Origin: an uncultured Eubacteriales bacterium
Lineage (GTDB): Bacteria; Bacillota; Clostridia; Peptostreptococcales; Anaerovoracaceae
Direction of reading: 5' to 3'
Length of the DNA stretch: 64,000 bases
NCBI GenBank assembly: GCA_910583765.1
Contig: CAJTYS010000005.1
Span: 1 to 64,000, forward strand
Shown: piece after piece, positions 34,151 to 42,573 of the stretch
How the letters are laid out: the number at the start of each line of letters is the position of its first letter
Numbering within the stretch: position 1 is the stretch's first letter
Translations under genes and position numbers: made by a program
Notes under the pieces: generated by a model
Databases searched by the model: none
What the model was told of the DNA's origin: nothing
Seen by the model: only the letters and a program-made list of their open reading frames with translations

Positions 34151-34941
34151 CAGATGATCCCCCTTTCTGCGAAGGCTGCTTCCAGTCTGGCTTCAAAAGC
34201 GCTGCTGTCTTCTCTGAATATTTCACTTTCCCGTTCTTCTGCTGATGGGACTTCGATCTTTGCCACCTTGGTCGGAGAACCAGGAAATCCAGTGTCTTCC
34301 TTTGACAAAGCGGGTAAGTCTTCGAGGCCCATGGTTTTGAATTCCTTGGTGATGGATTCCAGCTTCCTGCTGACAGAAGGCAGCCGAAGCTTGCCGATGT
34401 TTTTTGTGACTCCCACAAGAGCAGGCAGTTTCATAGTCCGCTCCTGGCGATTTCCGCAGAGATTTTCGATGCTGACTCTGATGCGTCCTTCTCCCGCGGG
34501 TTCAATAAAGTCTGCGTAATAAGCATGAGGAATCCCTAGCAGTTCAGCTGTTTCCGCTCCTACTTGGGCAGTGTCGCCATCTACGGATTTTTCTCCGCAT
34601 AGGATCAAGTCATATCTTTCCTGTTTAAGGGCTGCGGCCAAAGTCCGTGAAGTGGCGATGGTGTCCGAGCCGCCGAATTTCCGGTCTGTCAGCAGGATTC
34701 CATCATCAGCGCCTCTGGCAAAGGCGTCCTGCAGGCTTTCCTTGGCCCTGGGCGGTCCCATGGTGAGGACGCGGACAGAAGCGCCGTATCGCTCTTTCAG
34801 GTTCAGGGCCGCTTCCAGCGCGCTTTCATCAAAAGGATTGATTTCCGCAGGCGCGGAGGAACGGTCCACAACGCCTCGCTCACTGTCGAATTTTACTTTT
34901 TCCATATCAGGGACTTCTTTGATCAGTACGATTATATTCAT
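34150..34941 (-). CDS. etfB: Electron transfer flavoprotein subunit beta
   Basis: About 263 residues starting MMNIIVLIKEVPDMEKVKF or one codon later. Family landmarks are NPFDESALEAAL, VLTMGPP, ARGADDGILLTDRKFGGSDT and the nucleotide-binding segment GEKSVDGDTAQVGAETAELLGIPHA. The frame extends upstream to 35037, but GGGGAGG right before the ATG pair at 34944/34941 fixes the start. In bifurcating Etfs this subunit holds the FAD that splits electrons; whether this complex bifurcates cannot be read directly. First gene of the operon, under an operator-bearing promoter. Confidence 0.93.
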   Translation of the reverse strand: MNIIVLIKEVPDMEKVKFDSERGVVDRSSAPAEINPFDESALEAALNLKERYGASVRVLTMGPPRAKESLQDAFARGADDGILLTDRKFGGSDTIATSRTLAAALKQERYDLILCGEKSVDGDTAQVGAETAELLGIPHAYYADFIEPAGEGRIRVSIENLCGNRQERTMKLPALVGVTKNIGKLRLPSVSRKLESITKEFKTMGLEDLPALSKEDTGFPGSPTKVAKIEVPSAEERESEIFREDSSAFEARLEAAFAERGII

Positions 34942-35037
34942 CATTATCCTCCCCATTACATGCGGCGCGATTCTGTTTAGAACTGGCATGGGACGGATCG
35001 CTGCCGCGATACTAACTGTTTCGTTGTTTGAGTTCAA

Positions 35038-35083
35038 GTGGTCTTACCACTTAGATTATACACCTGCGGTTACTTGGTTGCAA
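35038..35083 (-). promoter_or_regulatory. Promoter and GntR-type operator of the etfB operon
   Basis: On the minus strand: TTGCAA (35078-35083), 17-bp spacer, TATAAT (35055-35060), then CTAAG followed by the palindrome GTGGTAAGACCAC (35038-35050). TGGTnnnACCA is the core recognised by FadR/LldR-type GntR proteins, and one such gene starts 188 bp away on the other strand. The operator sits at the transcription start, as expected for repression. Confidence 0.8.
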
Positions 35084-35237
35084 GTTTTTTTGGCAAATTT
35101 ATTGATTTTTCTAACTAATTAAAGTACTATATTAAATTGAGCAGAGGTGCGGGGGCATATAAATAGGTAGAAAAGAATGCCTGCGCTTTGCTTCCAATAA
35201 ATCTAGGAAGGGACCGCGGTAAGGGGCAGAAAGCAGG

Positions 35238-35930
35238 ATGGCACAGGAAAACAGGACAGTTTCACAAACAGTGATCAAACAGATACAGGACATGATTTTT
35301 GATGGAAAGCTGCAAGAGGGGGACAAGCTGCCGCCAGAACGAGAGCTAGCTGAAAAGCTGGGCGTGGGCAGGCCGGCCCTAAGGGAAGCGATGCGTTCTT
35401 TGGAGCTGATGGGGCTGGTGGAAAGTCGCCATGGCCTGGGAAATTATATCATCAACAATGTGAATTCCAATTATTTTACGCCATTGTCACTTTCCTTCAA
35501 GTTAAGCCAGCGGTCGCCTCAGGAAATTTTGGAAATGCGCTGTTGCTTGGAAGCTTTCACAGCCCAGAAAGCAGCAGAGCGCTCCACGTCTCTTGACATC
35601 GCGTCTTTGCGGGAATTGCTCCGGCAGATGATGGCGGCGGAGACCACGCCTGAAAAAGCCGCTCTGGACAAAGCAATCCATTTTGAAATTGCTAGAATAT
35701 CGGGAAATCTTTTGATCTACAATACCATGGAAAATATCACGCAGCTGTTGGACTCTTTTATTGAACAATCGGTGGTAGCTGCTTATTTTGAAGGGGACTC
35801 TGTGGAAAACATTTATAAAGAGCACGCGAAAATCGCAGAGGCTATTGGAAAGCACGATGGGAAAGCAGCGGCGGCAGCCATGCTGGAGCATCTTTCCCGC
35901 ATTAATCTGGATCTGATCGCAAAAGAATGA
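35238..35930 (+). CDS. FadR/LldR-type GntR transcriptional regulator
   Basis: 230 residues. The N-terminal winged helix-turn-helix is of the FadR subgroup: KLQEGDKLPPERELAEKLGVGRPALREAMRSLELMGLVESRHGLGNYI (shown here as two motif blocks: PPERELAEKLGVGRPALREA and LVESRHGLGNYI). The C-terminal FCD effector domain (about 90-220) includes the EMRCCLEAFTAQKAA helix and His residues in HFEIARISGN that often bind a metal and carboxylate ligand. It probably senses lactate or a related acid and controls the divergent etfB operon; a second operator lies before the aminotransferase operon. GCAGG precedes ATG 35238, a weak site. Confidence 0.88.
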   Translation: MAQENRTVSQTVIKQIQDMIFDGKLQEGDKLPPERELAEKLGVGRPALREAMRSLELMGLVESRHGLGNYIINNVNSNYFTPLSLSFKLSQRSPQEILEMRCCLEAFTAQKAAERSTSLDIASLRELLRQMMAAETTPEKAALDKAIHFEIARISGNLLIYNTMENITQLLDSFIEQSVVAAYFEGDSVENIYKEHAKIAEAIGKHDGKAAAAAMLEHLSRINLDLIAKE

Positions 35931-36000
35931 AAGCAGAATGAAGCCGAAAATTTGAAACCTTGTCAATGTGACAAGTCCATATTTCTGTTGTGAAAAGTGG

Positions 36001-36052
36001 AAAAGGCGTAGCGTTCCGCAGGCTCTATGGCCGGAATCGCCGCGCCCTTTTT
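36001..36052 (+). terminator. Hairpin terminator after the GntR gene
   Basis: GGCG, GCG and CCG on the left pair with CGG, CGC and CGCC on the right, with small interior loops; CCCTTTTTAT follows. Confidence 0.5.
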
Positions 36053-36090
36053 ATGCAGGGACTATGACGCATGAGGATGCGGCCGCTGGC

Positions 36091-37512
36091 TTAGAAGCTG
36101 ACCAGCAGGTTCGTTAGCACAGTGACCAAAGGAATGGCGATGATGGTTCTTTCCAGGAACACGATGAACAGGTGTCCGACATTCACTGGAACTCTGGATT
36201 TCAATACGATCAGCCCGATCTCTGTCATATAAATGATCTGCAGCAGGGACATGCAGCCAACGATGAAGCGAGTCCGTTCAATTGGGAAGTCTGCCAGCAT
36301 CAGTGGCGGGATATACTGGTCAGCAAAGCCGACTAACGCTGCTGGCGCCACTTCCGAGGCACCTTCGATGCCGCAGAGATCCATGTACCATCCGAATGGG
36401 ATAGAGATCCACTGGAAGATTGGCGTGTATTCCACCAAGATCAGAACGATGGTCCCCCAAGCCATGACCACTGGAATCAGATCCATGAACATGGTGGCAT
36501 AAATATGAAGGCCAGAACGTCCGATTGTTTTCGCGGTCGCGCCTTCCGCTCTGTGGCCTGCCAGATTTAAGGCCCATTTGATCTTGGAAACACCAGAAGG
36601 GACCTCTTCGTTGATTCGTTTTCCGACAATCGGGTCATAAGTGTCCGGCAGCATGCGCAGCGGCGGAATCCTTGGAATGATCACGGCCAGGACAACGCCG
36701 CCGATAAGACTGATCAGATAAAATACCGTAAATCTGCTTTCCACGCCAATCAAGGTGGCGATCACGTAGCAGAATGGGATGGACACAAAAGAGAAGTTCA
36801 TGGAAATGGTGGCTGCTTCCCTTGCGCTGTAAAATCCAGATTCGTACTGGCCAGTGGTCAGAATGGCCGCTGCGTTGGACGTGCCCAGCCAGGAGGTGAT
36901 CAGGTCAATGGCAGAGCGGCCTGGCACTGTGAACAGCGGACGGACTACTTTTCTCAGCACCACGCCTACGAATTCCATGATGCCGAAATCTGTCAGCAGA
37001 GGCATCAGGAAGGCGATGCACAAGATAACCGATACCAGCGTGGCTGATACGCCCAGCATGGAACCGCCGGTGGAGCCGGACCAGATCATTTCCGGGCCCA
37101 ACTGAAAAAATGCCATGTAGACGATGACCAATCCAACGATACGGCTGATAAAATACAGAGGTGATGGCGAAAAGATCTTGTTCAGCTTCTCGCTTTTTTG
37201 GATGATTGCGGGTTTCAATAACTTGTTGATAATGGTCACCACTGTAGATAAGGTGATAAATGCCAGGACCGCCACGCTTGCCAGATTGACAGTTTCCAGG
37301 GTCAGAAGATCAGACACAAAGTTGATCAGAATGCCAATGGGGATGGTAAACGTGGTTCCTTGCGGGATGGGGATCAAGAACAGAAAAATGCCTAGCAGCG
37401 ACGCAATGAGAAATTTTGCGATGTTGCTGTTTTTTACAGGCTTCAGTTCCACTGTTGTAACAGTTTCCTCCATGGTTTTTCCTGTGGCAGGTACGTTGGT
37501 GTTCTCGTTCAT
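36091..37512 (-). CDS. YjiH-family membrane protein (nucleoside-recognition/Gate domain)
   Basis: About 473 residues with roughly ten to eleven hydrophobic segments. The Gate/nucleoside-recognition signature is seen in the first half (PLLTDFGIMEFVGVVLRKVVRPLFTVPG) and SWLGTSNAAAILTTGQYESGFYSAREAA. A hydrophilic N-terminus of about 35 residues lies inside. YjiH-like proteins are thought to be transporters, but substrates are unproven. The frame opens at 37584, yet GAAAGGAGC places the start at 37512. It follows the aminotransferase with a 92-bp gap, suggesting transport of the amino acid or oxoacid that enzyme handles. Confidence 0.82.
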   Translation of the reverse strand: MNENTNVPATGKTMEETVTTVELKPVKNSNIAKFLIASLLGIFLFLIPIPQGTTFTIPIGILINFVSDLLTLETVNLASVAVLAFITLSTVVTIINKLLKPAIIQKSEKLNKIFSPSPLYFISRIVGLVIVYMAFFQLGPEMIWSGSTGGSMLGVSATLVSVILCIAFLMPLLTDFGIMEFVGVVLRKVVRPLFTVPGRSAIDLITSWLGTSNAAAILTTGQYESGFYSAREAATISMNFSFVSIPFCYVIATLIGVESRFTVFYLISLIGGVVLAVIIPRIPPLRMLPDTYDPIVGKRINEEVPSGVSKIKWALNLAGHRAEGATAKTIGRSGLHIYATMFMDLIPVVMAWGTIVLILVEYTPIFQWISIPFGWYMDLCGIEGASEVAPAALVGFADQYIPPLMLADFPIERTRFIVGCMSLLQIIYMTEIGLIVLKSRVPVNVGHLFIVFLERTIIAIPLVTVLTNLLVSF

Positions 37513-37604
37513 TTTAAAAAGCTCCTTTCGTAAGCATGTTTCTTTGTTGCGGCCAAATGGCAGGCAGCAGTGATCATCTGCCATTTAGCTGCCGCGGATA
37601 CGCT

Positions 37605-38762
37605 CTAAAACCGAATCCGTTCAATCCTGTCAAAGGCTTCTTTTAGAGTTTCCACGCTGACTGTGCAGGCAATGCGCGCGTATCCTTCGCCGCATGCGCC
37701 AAAAGCATCGCCTGGCAGCATCAGGACATGAGCCTCTTCTAGGATTTTTTCCACCGCCTGTGCGCTGGACAGTCCTGTTTCTTTAATATTCATGAACAGA
37801 TAGAAACTGCCTTTTGGCGGATTGATCACCGACAGTTTCGGGATCCGATTGATCCGTTCTGCCGCATAGAACATCCTCTTTCTATATTCCTCTACCATTG
37901 GCGGCTGGATTTCGGCTCGGTGGCGCAGGGCGTGGATGGCAGCTCTCTGCGAAATGGATGGTGCGGTGAACACCACGTTTTCGTTGATCTGCTGGATCAC
38001 TTTAATGATGTAATCTGGTGCGATGATGTTGCCCACTCGCCATCCAGTCATAGTGAAATTTTTGGAAAAGGAGTTGAGTATGATGGTCCTTTCCCTCATG
38101 CCGGAAAGAGTGGCAAAAGGCACGAATGGGTTTTGATAGCTAAAGGCAGTATAAATGTCATCCGAGATCACGATCAAGTCGTGCTTCACAGCGATCTGTG
38201 CGATTTTTTCCATGGTTCCCACAGTCAGGCAGTTGCCAGTGGGATTGGACGGAGAATTGATGACCAGCGCTTTTGTGCGTTCCGTGATCAGGGATTCCAG
38301 CCGTTCCACGTTAATTTGGAAATCCTCTTCTTCATAAGTGGGCAGCTCCACTGGGATCCCCCGGGCTAATTCTACTTGCTGGGGGTATGGCGTGAAAAAA
38401 GGGGCCTGGAGAATGACCTCATCGCCATCGTCCAGAATGGCTTCCAGCGCCAAGTACATGCCAAGGCAGGCAGACGCGCAGACAAAGACTTCTTCATCCT
38501 TGACATCCATGGCATATTCTTCTTTGTAGTACTTACAGATTTCCTCCCGCAGTTCTGGGTCACCGCGGAAGTCTGTGTATTTGGTATGACCACATTTGGC
38601 GTCCTCATAGGATTTGTCAATGATCAAACGATCTGTGACCAGGTCGGGATCGCCAAGACTCAGATTGATGCAGTCATCGAAAGATTTCGCCATTTCATCG
38701 GATTTTCCCATGGCTGTGCTTTGATCTTTCCAATACCTTTTGGCAATAAATTTGTGTTTCAC
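37605..38762 (-). CDS. Class I/II PLP-dependent aminotransferase
   Basis: 385 residues, fold type I, subgroup with aspartate and branched/aromatic aminotransferases. Visible residues are INLSLGDPDLVTD near the N-terminus, the NSPSNPTGN asparagine motif, the DDIYTAF Asp-x-Tyr pair and the Schiff-base lysine in LNSFSKNFTMTGWRVG; the substrate-carboxylate Arg lies near YARIACTVSVE. It transfers an amino group from an amino acid to 2-oxoglutarate or similar; the substrate cannot be told. It shares an operator with the lactate-type operon, so its product may feed the same 2-oxoacid pool (pyruvate). First gene of a two-gene operon with the YjiH protein. Confidence 0.9.
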   Translation of the reverse strand: MKHKFIAKRYWKDQSTAMGKSDEMAKSFDDCINLSLGDPDLVTDRLIIDKSYEDAKCGHTKYTDFRGDPELREEICKYYKEEYAMDVKDEEVFVCASACLGMYLALEAILDDGDEVILQAPFFTPYPQQVELARGIPVELPTYEEEDFQINVERLESLITERTKALVINSPSNPTGNCLTVGTMEKIAQIAVKHDLIVISDDIYTAFSYQNPFVPFATLSGMRERTIILNSFSKNFTMTGWRVGNIIAPDYIIKVIQQINENVVFTAPSISQRAAIHALRHRAEIQPPMVEEYRKRMFYAAERINRIPKLSVINPPKGSFYLFMNIKETGLSSAQAVEKILEEAHVLMLPGDAFGACGEGYARIACTVSVETLKEAFDRIERIRF

Positions 38763-38835
38763 GTTCTTTGCCTCCTATCATTCATGGTGATTTTGTTTGG
38801 TGCTTTTCAATAATTTGAGATGAGGTTTTGTTTAT

Positions 38836-38884
38836 TGGTAAGACCTCTTAGTCTTATTAAAACATTTTTCCGACCGAAATGCAA
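38836..38884 (-). promoter_or_regulatory. Promoter and second GntR-type operator (aminotransferase operon)
   Basis: On the minus strand: TTGCAT (38879-38884), 17-bp spacer, TTTAAT (38856-38861), then CTAAG and AGGTCTTACCA (38836-38846). The order -10, CTAAG, GGTnnnACCA is the same as before etfB. Confidence 0.7.
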
Positions 38885-38972
38885 GGGAAATTATCTGAAT
38901 TCTTTAACTTTTTTGATGAGTGTTTGAAGAACTGCAGTGAAGCTGCATCTCTAGGAGTCTGTGGAGGGAAGT

Positions 38973-39048
38973 GTCGGAATTTGTCGGAAAAAAAGAGTGA
39001 TATGCTTCCATATTTCGACAGAGGAAAATTTTGGTGTACGTTATAATG
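38973..39048 (+). promoter_or_regulatory. Spo0A-dependent promoter of spoIIE
   Basis: TATAAT at 39043-39048 is preceded, across a 21-bp spacer, by TCGACA at 39016-39021, which overlaps TTCGACA (39015-39021), an exact reverse 0A box. Two further near-boxes, TGTCGGAA, lie at 38973-38980 and 38983-38990, 10 bp apart. An unusually long 21-22-bp spacer with 0A boxes over the -35 is the known layout of Bacillus spoIIE and spoIIG promoters. Confidence 0.8.
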
Positions 39049-39185
39049 GCAGCAAGCTTGTACAAATCGTAAAGTGTGGATTTATAAAACATGAAAACAC
39101 TGGAGGATGGGCTCTGTGCGGACAGGTCGCAGAGCCAGCAGGTCCAAGTTCATGTTCATAATGGAGACAATGGAGGGAGATACGC

Positions 39186-40949
39186 ATGATGGAATTGACA
39201 AGGAGACGTCGGGCAATGGAGAAAGACAAAACCGCGCATCGGTTGCTGCTGGCCGCGGGTATGGCTGCTGCCTGCTTTCTGATCAGCCGGACATGTTTCA
39301 TGGGGAACCTGCTTCCTGCGGGCGCAGCGCTGATCGGAGCCATGGTTTCTTTGAACGCGATGAATATTTATCTGTTTCCTTTTGTGTTGCTGGGCATTTA
39401 CAGCAATGGCGCGTTCCTGTGGGGAGACGTGGCGGCGCTCTGCGGATGCGGGTTTGTGTTTCTCTGTGCTGGCAGGGTTCGTTTCGCTTTATGGCATAGG
39501 GCAGTTATCACCGGTGCGATTATCATCATTTCCCAAAGCGTTTCCTGCATTGCCGCAGGGGTGGCATATCCGCTGTCAGTCATGGAATTGGTAGTGGAGG
39601 GCGGCATTGGGCTGGCTTTATGCGGTATTTTCGATACGTTTTTGCGGATGACAAAAGGCGAAGCGTTCTATGGCGGCATGGAAGTCGGGCTCCTTTCGCT
39701 GTCAGCAGTGATCATAGTCATGGTTTCGGGTCTTGGCGCCCCGTTATTGCTCCTTCCAGCCGCTATGATCATCACGCTTTTTTCAGGGTACCTTATGGGG
39801 ATCATGGAAGGCCTGCTGACCGCATTTGTCTCTGGATTTTTGCTCCTGCTTTTCGGTGATTCGCCAGGGACCATTTCTTTTTTGATGCTAGGAGGGATCA
39901 TAGCGGGCCTGCTTCGAGGTCAGAGCAAATTGGCTGCGGGGCTTTGCTTCACTGCAGTGGCCATAGGAGCGGGAAACCTGGAGATTTTCAGTGGTTTTTC
40001 AGTGACTTGCTATGGAGCTGCGCTAGCCGGCGGGCTGCTGATTCTGCTGCCGCGGAAATGGGTCATGCGTTTGGATGGAGCGCTCAGTGGGTTCCTCGGG
40101 AGCCAAGATCATGAGGAAAAGAGAAATAGCGCCAAAGCTTTAGAACGGTTAGAAGAGCTTCGGAAAACCTTTGATCATCTTTCCGCGCTCTTCGTATCGC
40201 AGGACAATCGAAGGATCTTGATGTCCTATCAGTTTCAAGTTATGTCGCGGATTTTAGATCAGACCGTGAAGTCAATGAATCGTAACGCATTGTCCATGTC
40301 CTCCAGATACAAAATTGAACCAGCGTGGGCGAGTTATGCAAAAGAACAGGGTGTGTCAGGTGACAGTTACCTGTGGGCGCAGCTGCCTGATGAACGTTTT
40401 GCTGTGATTTTAAGCGATGGCATGGGCAATGGAAAAGCCGCAGCCGCGGAAAGCAGCCTGACGGTCACAACCATCATTCGGCTGTTGGAAACAGGGTTAG
40501 AAGTAGGGCTGGTGTTAAAGCTGCTGAATCAGATCATGCTGCTCAATGCGGAAAACGAAGTGTTTTCCACCATTGATCTGGGGATTTTTAATCAGAAAAC
40601 GGGCAGGATGCGATTTTACAAAATCGGCGCAGCGGCTACTTTTATCAAACGGAAGCGCACTGTGGACGCGCTCACTCTTTCCGCCATGCCCATGGGGATT
40701 GTAGATGGATTAAAAGTGGATTGTGTGACGGCCAGCTTAAAGCCTGGTGACCAGGTAATTATGATCTCCGATGGCGTGACTGATTCCAGGCGCGAGGATC
40801 TAAATATGGAATGGCTGAAGAAAACCATCGCGGACATTCGATCCAAGGATCCACAGACCATGTGTGACTTGATCATGAACCGAGCAGTGGAAAATTACGG
40901 AGAAAAAGAAAAAGACGACTTGACTGTGTTGGCTATGCGGGTCAGCTGA
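39186..40949 (+). CDS. spoIIE: Stage II sporulation protein E (short form)
   Basis: 587 residues against about 800 in Bacillus. The N-terminal half has about ten hydrophobic segments. The C-terminal PP2C-type phosphatase domain (about 380-587) has the metal loops VILSDGMGNGKAAAAESS and MISDGVTDSRRE and ends in DDLTVLAMRV. SpoIIE dephosphorylates SpoIIAA to release sigma-F in the forespore and helps place the polar septum. The central linker between membrane and phosphatase parts is shorter than in Bacillus. GGAGGGAG lies before ATG 39186. The Spo0A-type promoter upstream strongly supports the identity. Confidence 0.9.
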   Translation: MMELTRRRRAMEKDKTAHRLLLAAGMAAACFLISRTCFMGNLLPAGAALIGAMVSLNAMNIYLFPFVLLGIYSNGAFLWGDVAALCGCGFVFLCAGRVRFALWHRAVITGAIIIISQSVSCIAAGVAYPLSVMELVVEGGIGLALCGIFDTFLRMTKGEAFYGGMEVGLLSLSAVIIVMVSGLGAPLLLLPAAMIITLFSGYLMGIMEGLLTAFVSGFLLLLFGDSPGTISFLMLGGIIAGLLRGQSKLAAGLCFTAVAIGAGNLEIFSGFSVTCYGAALAGGLLILLPRKWVMRLDGALSGFLGSQDHEEKRNSAKALERLEELRKTFDHLSALFVSQDNRRILMSYQFQVMSRILDQTVKSMNRNALSMSSRYKIEPAWASYAKEQGVSGDSYLWAQLPDERFAVILSDGMGNGKAAAAESSLTVTTIIRLLETGLEVGLVLKLLNQIMLLNAENEVFSTIDLGIFNQKTGRMRFYKIGAAATFIKRKRTVDALTLSAMPMGIVDGLKVDCVTASLKPGDQVIMISDGVTDSRREDLNMEWLKKTIADIRSKDPQTMCDLIMNRAVENYGEKEKDDLTVLAMRVS

Positions 40950-40965
40950 AAAGTGGGAGTCACAT

Positions 40966-40998
40966 AAAGGCACAGCGGCTTTGAGTGGCTGTGCCTTT
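40966..40998 (+). terminator. Terminator after spoIIE
   Basis: AAAGGCACAGC (40966-40976) pairs with GCTGTGCCTTT (40988-40998) around 11 bases; only a short T-run. Confidence 0.65.
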
Positions 40999-41060
40999 GG
41001 ATGGTTGTTACTTTAGGGGCTATTTTAGCGTTACTTTTTTGACTTCCTGTAGAAAACATA

Positions 41061-41090
41061 TTGAAATATAAGAGCAAGTTGTGGTATTAT
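41061..41090 (+). promoter_or_regulatory. Promoter of tRNA-Arg
   Basis: TTGAAA at 41061-41066, 18-bp spacer, TATTAT at 41085-41090 with an extended TGG before it; 31 bp upstream of the tRNA. Confidence 0.65.
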
Positions 41091-41120
41091 ATTAGGGCAG
41101 TTAAATCAGCTGCCTTGCAT

Positions 41121-41196
41121 GCCCCCGTAGCTCAGGGGATAGAGCGTCGGTTTCCTAAACCGTGCGTCGGATGTTCGAATCATCTCGGGGGTGCCA
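41121..41196 (+). tRNA. tRNA-Arg(CCU)
   Basis: A full cloverleaf: acceptor arm GCCCCCG with CGGGGGT, D-arm GCTCAGGGGATAGAGC, anticodon loop TTCCTAA (anticodon CCT at 41154-41156), T-arm with GTTCGAATC. CCA is encoded at 41194-41196. Confidence 0.95.
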
Positions 41197-41200
41197 GTTG

Positions 41201-41244
41201 AAAACCCGCTGAAACGCTGAATTTGAAGCGTTTGGCGGGTTTTT
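41201..41244 (+). terminator. Terminator after tRNA-Arg
   Basis: AACCCGC with inner AAACGC pairs with GCGTTT and GCGGGTT, followed by TTTTT. Confidence 0.85.
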
Positions 41245-41400
41245 GCTTTGGCCCGAAAAACCTGCGACATGCATCCAATTTGCTCTATTTAGCCTGCCTA
41301 GTGCTGCGATTAGTGTTGCGCAACTCATTGGTTTCATCGGCTTTTCCATTCATTTCTTTTTCCGCTCTGTGTGTTTTCGTATCTTTTAATTATGATTATA

Positions 41401-41426
41401 GATTATCATCTTTTAAGATGATAATC
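41401..41426. promoter_or_regulatory. 26-bp inverted repeat upstream of an XRE gene
   Basis: GATTATCATCTT and AAGATGATAATC face each other with a two-base centre. It lies 36 bp ahead of the -35 of the next gene, so it may be an operator for that regulator or a hairpin. Confidence 0.5.
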
Positions 41427-41461
41427 AAGAGGCTTTGTAACTTTTTTAGGATATATTTTTG

Positions 41462-41490
41462 TTGATTTCTTTCTATTGTTAATATATAAT
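41462..41490 (+). promoter_or_regulatory. Promoter of the 41516 XRE gene
   Basis: TTGATT at 41462-41467, 17-bp spacer, TATAAT at 41485-41490. Confidence 0.7.
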
Positions 41491-41515
41491 GTGAGAAAAA
41501 AGAACGGGGCACAGA

Positions 41516-41758
41516 ATGCTTAGGTATAAAATGGATGTAGGGGATGCGCTAGAGCGTGCAGGGTATAATACTTACAAGGCTAAAACCGTAGGTCCTATAA
41601 GCCAAAGCGCATTACGCAGAATCAAAAATGAAGATTCGGGCATAACATTAAAAACTCTTAATGATATATGCAATATTTTAGATTTGCAACCTAAAGACAT
41701 ATTGGAATTTGTCCGTGATGATGCAGATGATGAAAAAATTAAAAATTTAAAAAAATAG
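41516..41758 (+). CDS. Small XRE-family DNA-binding protein
   Basis: 80 residues, almost entirely a Cro/CI-type helix-turn-helix: ISQSALRRIKNEDSGITLKT is the turn and recognition helix, followed by LNDICNILDLQPKDILEF, the usual end of this small subgroup. An acidic-basic tail follows. It has a clear sigma-A promoter but only a weak GGGG ribosome binding site. Such proteins are frequent regulators in phage remnants and accessory regions; the target may be the inverted repeat at 41401. Confidence 0.8.
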   Translation: MLRYKMDVGDALERAGYNTYKAKTVGPISQSALRRIKNEDSGITLKTLNDICNILDLQPKDILEFVRDDADDEKIKNLKK

Positions 41759-41844
41759 TTTAACTATAATTTAAAAAAATTATATGATGAAAAGTGTCAA
41801 AAGGGCAAGACCTTGACGGAACAATAAAAGGAGAAAAAAGAAAC

Positions 41845-41883
41845 ACAGAAGAGAAACCCTTTGATTTAAATGAACTCTTCTGT
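41845..41883 (-). terminator. Probable terminator of the XRE gene at 41936
   Basis: ACAGAAGAG (41845-41853) and CTCTTCTGT (41875-41883) form a nine-pair stem; on the minus strand TTTCTTTTTTCTCC follows. Confidence 0.5.
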
Positions 41884-41935
41884 ATTATTGCAATCGGGCA
41901 TACCACCTTTGGCCGTTAACTTAATGCCATTGGCA

Positions 41936-42277
41936 TCACTCCCTTTGTTTCGTCAATATCGCAAGGAGCGTGCTGATCGCAGCAGAGAATTCCTGCTGTT
42001 CTTCGCTAGGAAGCTGTCGGAACCAATCCAGCAAACGGGCCAAATAGACAGCTGCGCGCATTTCGCTTTCCGGACAGGAAAGCAACAGCAAAGGATCCGC
42101 GCCTAACTGCTCAGCGATCAACTCCACTGTGGAAAGAGTGGGATTGCCCTTTCCCTTGAGGATGTCCTGTAAAGAAGATCGGGAAATGGACAGCTCTTCC
42201 GCGAATTCAGAAAGACTCTTTTTCTGTTCCGCACGGATCGCTGTCATGCTATCTGCGAGATTTCTTTGTAATGCCAT
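41936..42277 (-). CDS. XRE-family regulator, copy A of a tandem pair
   Basis: 113 residues. Residues about 12-70 form a helix-turn-helix: KKSLSEFAEELSISRSSLQD then NPTLSTVELIAEQL. The C-terminal 40 residues are a helical segment (MRAAVYLARLLDWFRQL, then EEQQEFSAAISTLLAIL), probably for oligomerisation. It is about 85 percent identical by eye to the gene at 42574, with the same upstream sequence, so the two arose by a tandem duplication of about 630 bp. Start chosen at 42277 by match with copy B. Confidence 0.82.
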   Translation of the reverse strand: MALQRNLADSMTAIRAEQKKSLSEFAEELSISRSSLQDILKGKGNPTLSTVELIAEQLGADPLLLLSCPESEMRAAVYLARLLDWFRQLPSEEQQEFSAAISTLLAILTKQRE

Positions 42278-42382
42278 GATAAAACCGCACTTCCTTTCTA
42301 TGGTATAAGGCTCAGGATATTGATTGATAAACTGTTTTCATTTAAGGCTGCAAACGTAGGCTGTCGTGTTTTTCTACTTTTT

Positions 42383-42430
42383 ATGATACGGGAATTCGAC
42401 AAAAAAAGACAGGCCGAAATAATGACATGG
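42383..42430 (+). pseudogene. N-terminal remnant of a GNAT acetyltransferase, copy A
   Basis: The plus-strand frame MIREFDKKRQAEIMT matches the start of a group of GNAT N-acetyltransferases (MIREF...xIMxxW). After this the sequence no longer looks like one. Together with copy B it shows that an acetyltransferase gene was broken before the tandem duplication. Confidence 0.4.
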
Positions 42431-42573
42431 GTGCGTAACATATCGGTACATGAGCGTGGAAAAAGCAGTATGGATTTGTGCCAGCTGCCTTTGAATATCT
42501 AGAAGATGAAAAAGCCGCTAAGTAAAAGGAATGAAAGAGCCAGAAAATGGGACGTGATCGGACCATAGAGAGC

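Noticed and set aside
41121..41196. Prophage or island attachment site at tRNA-Arg
   Set aside because: No integrase gene and no repeat of the tRNA 3' end was seen to the right within the window.
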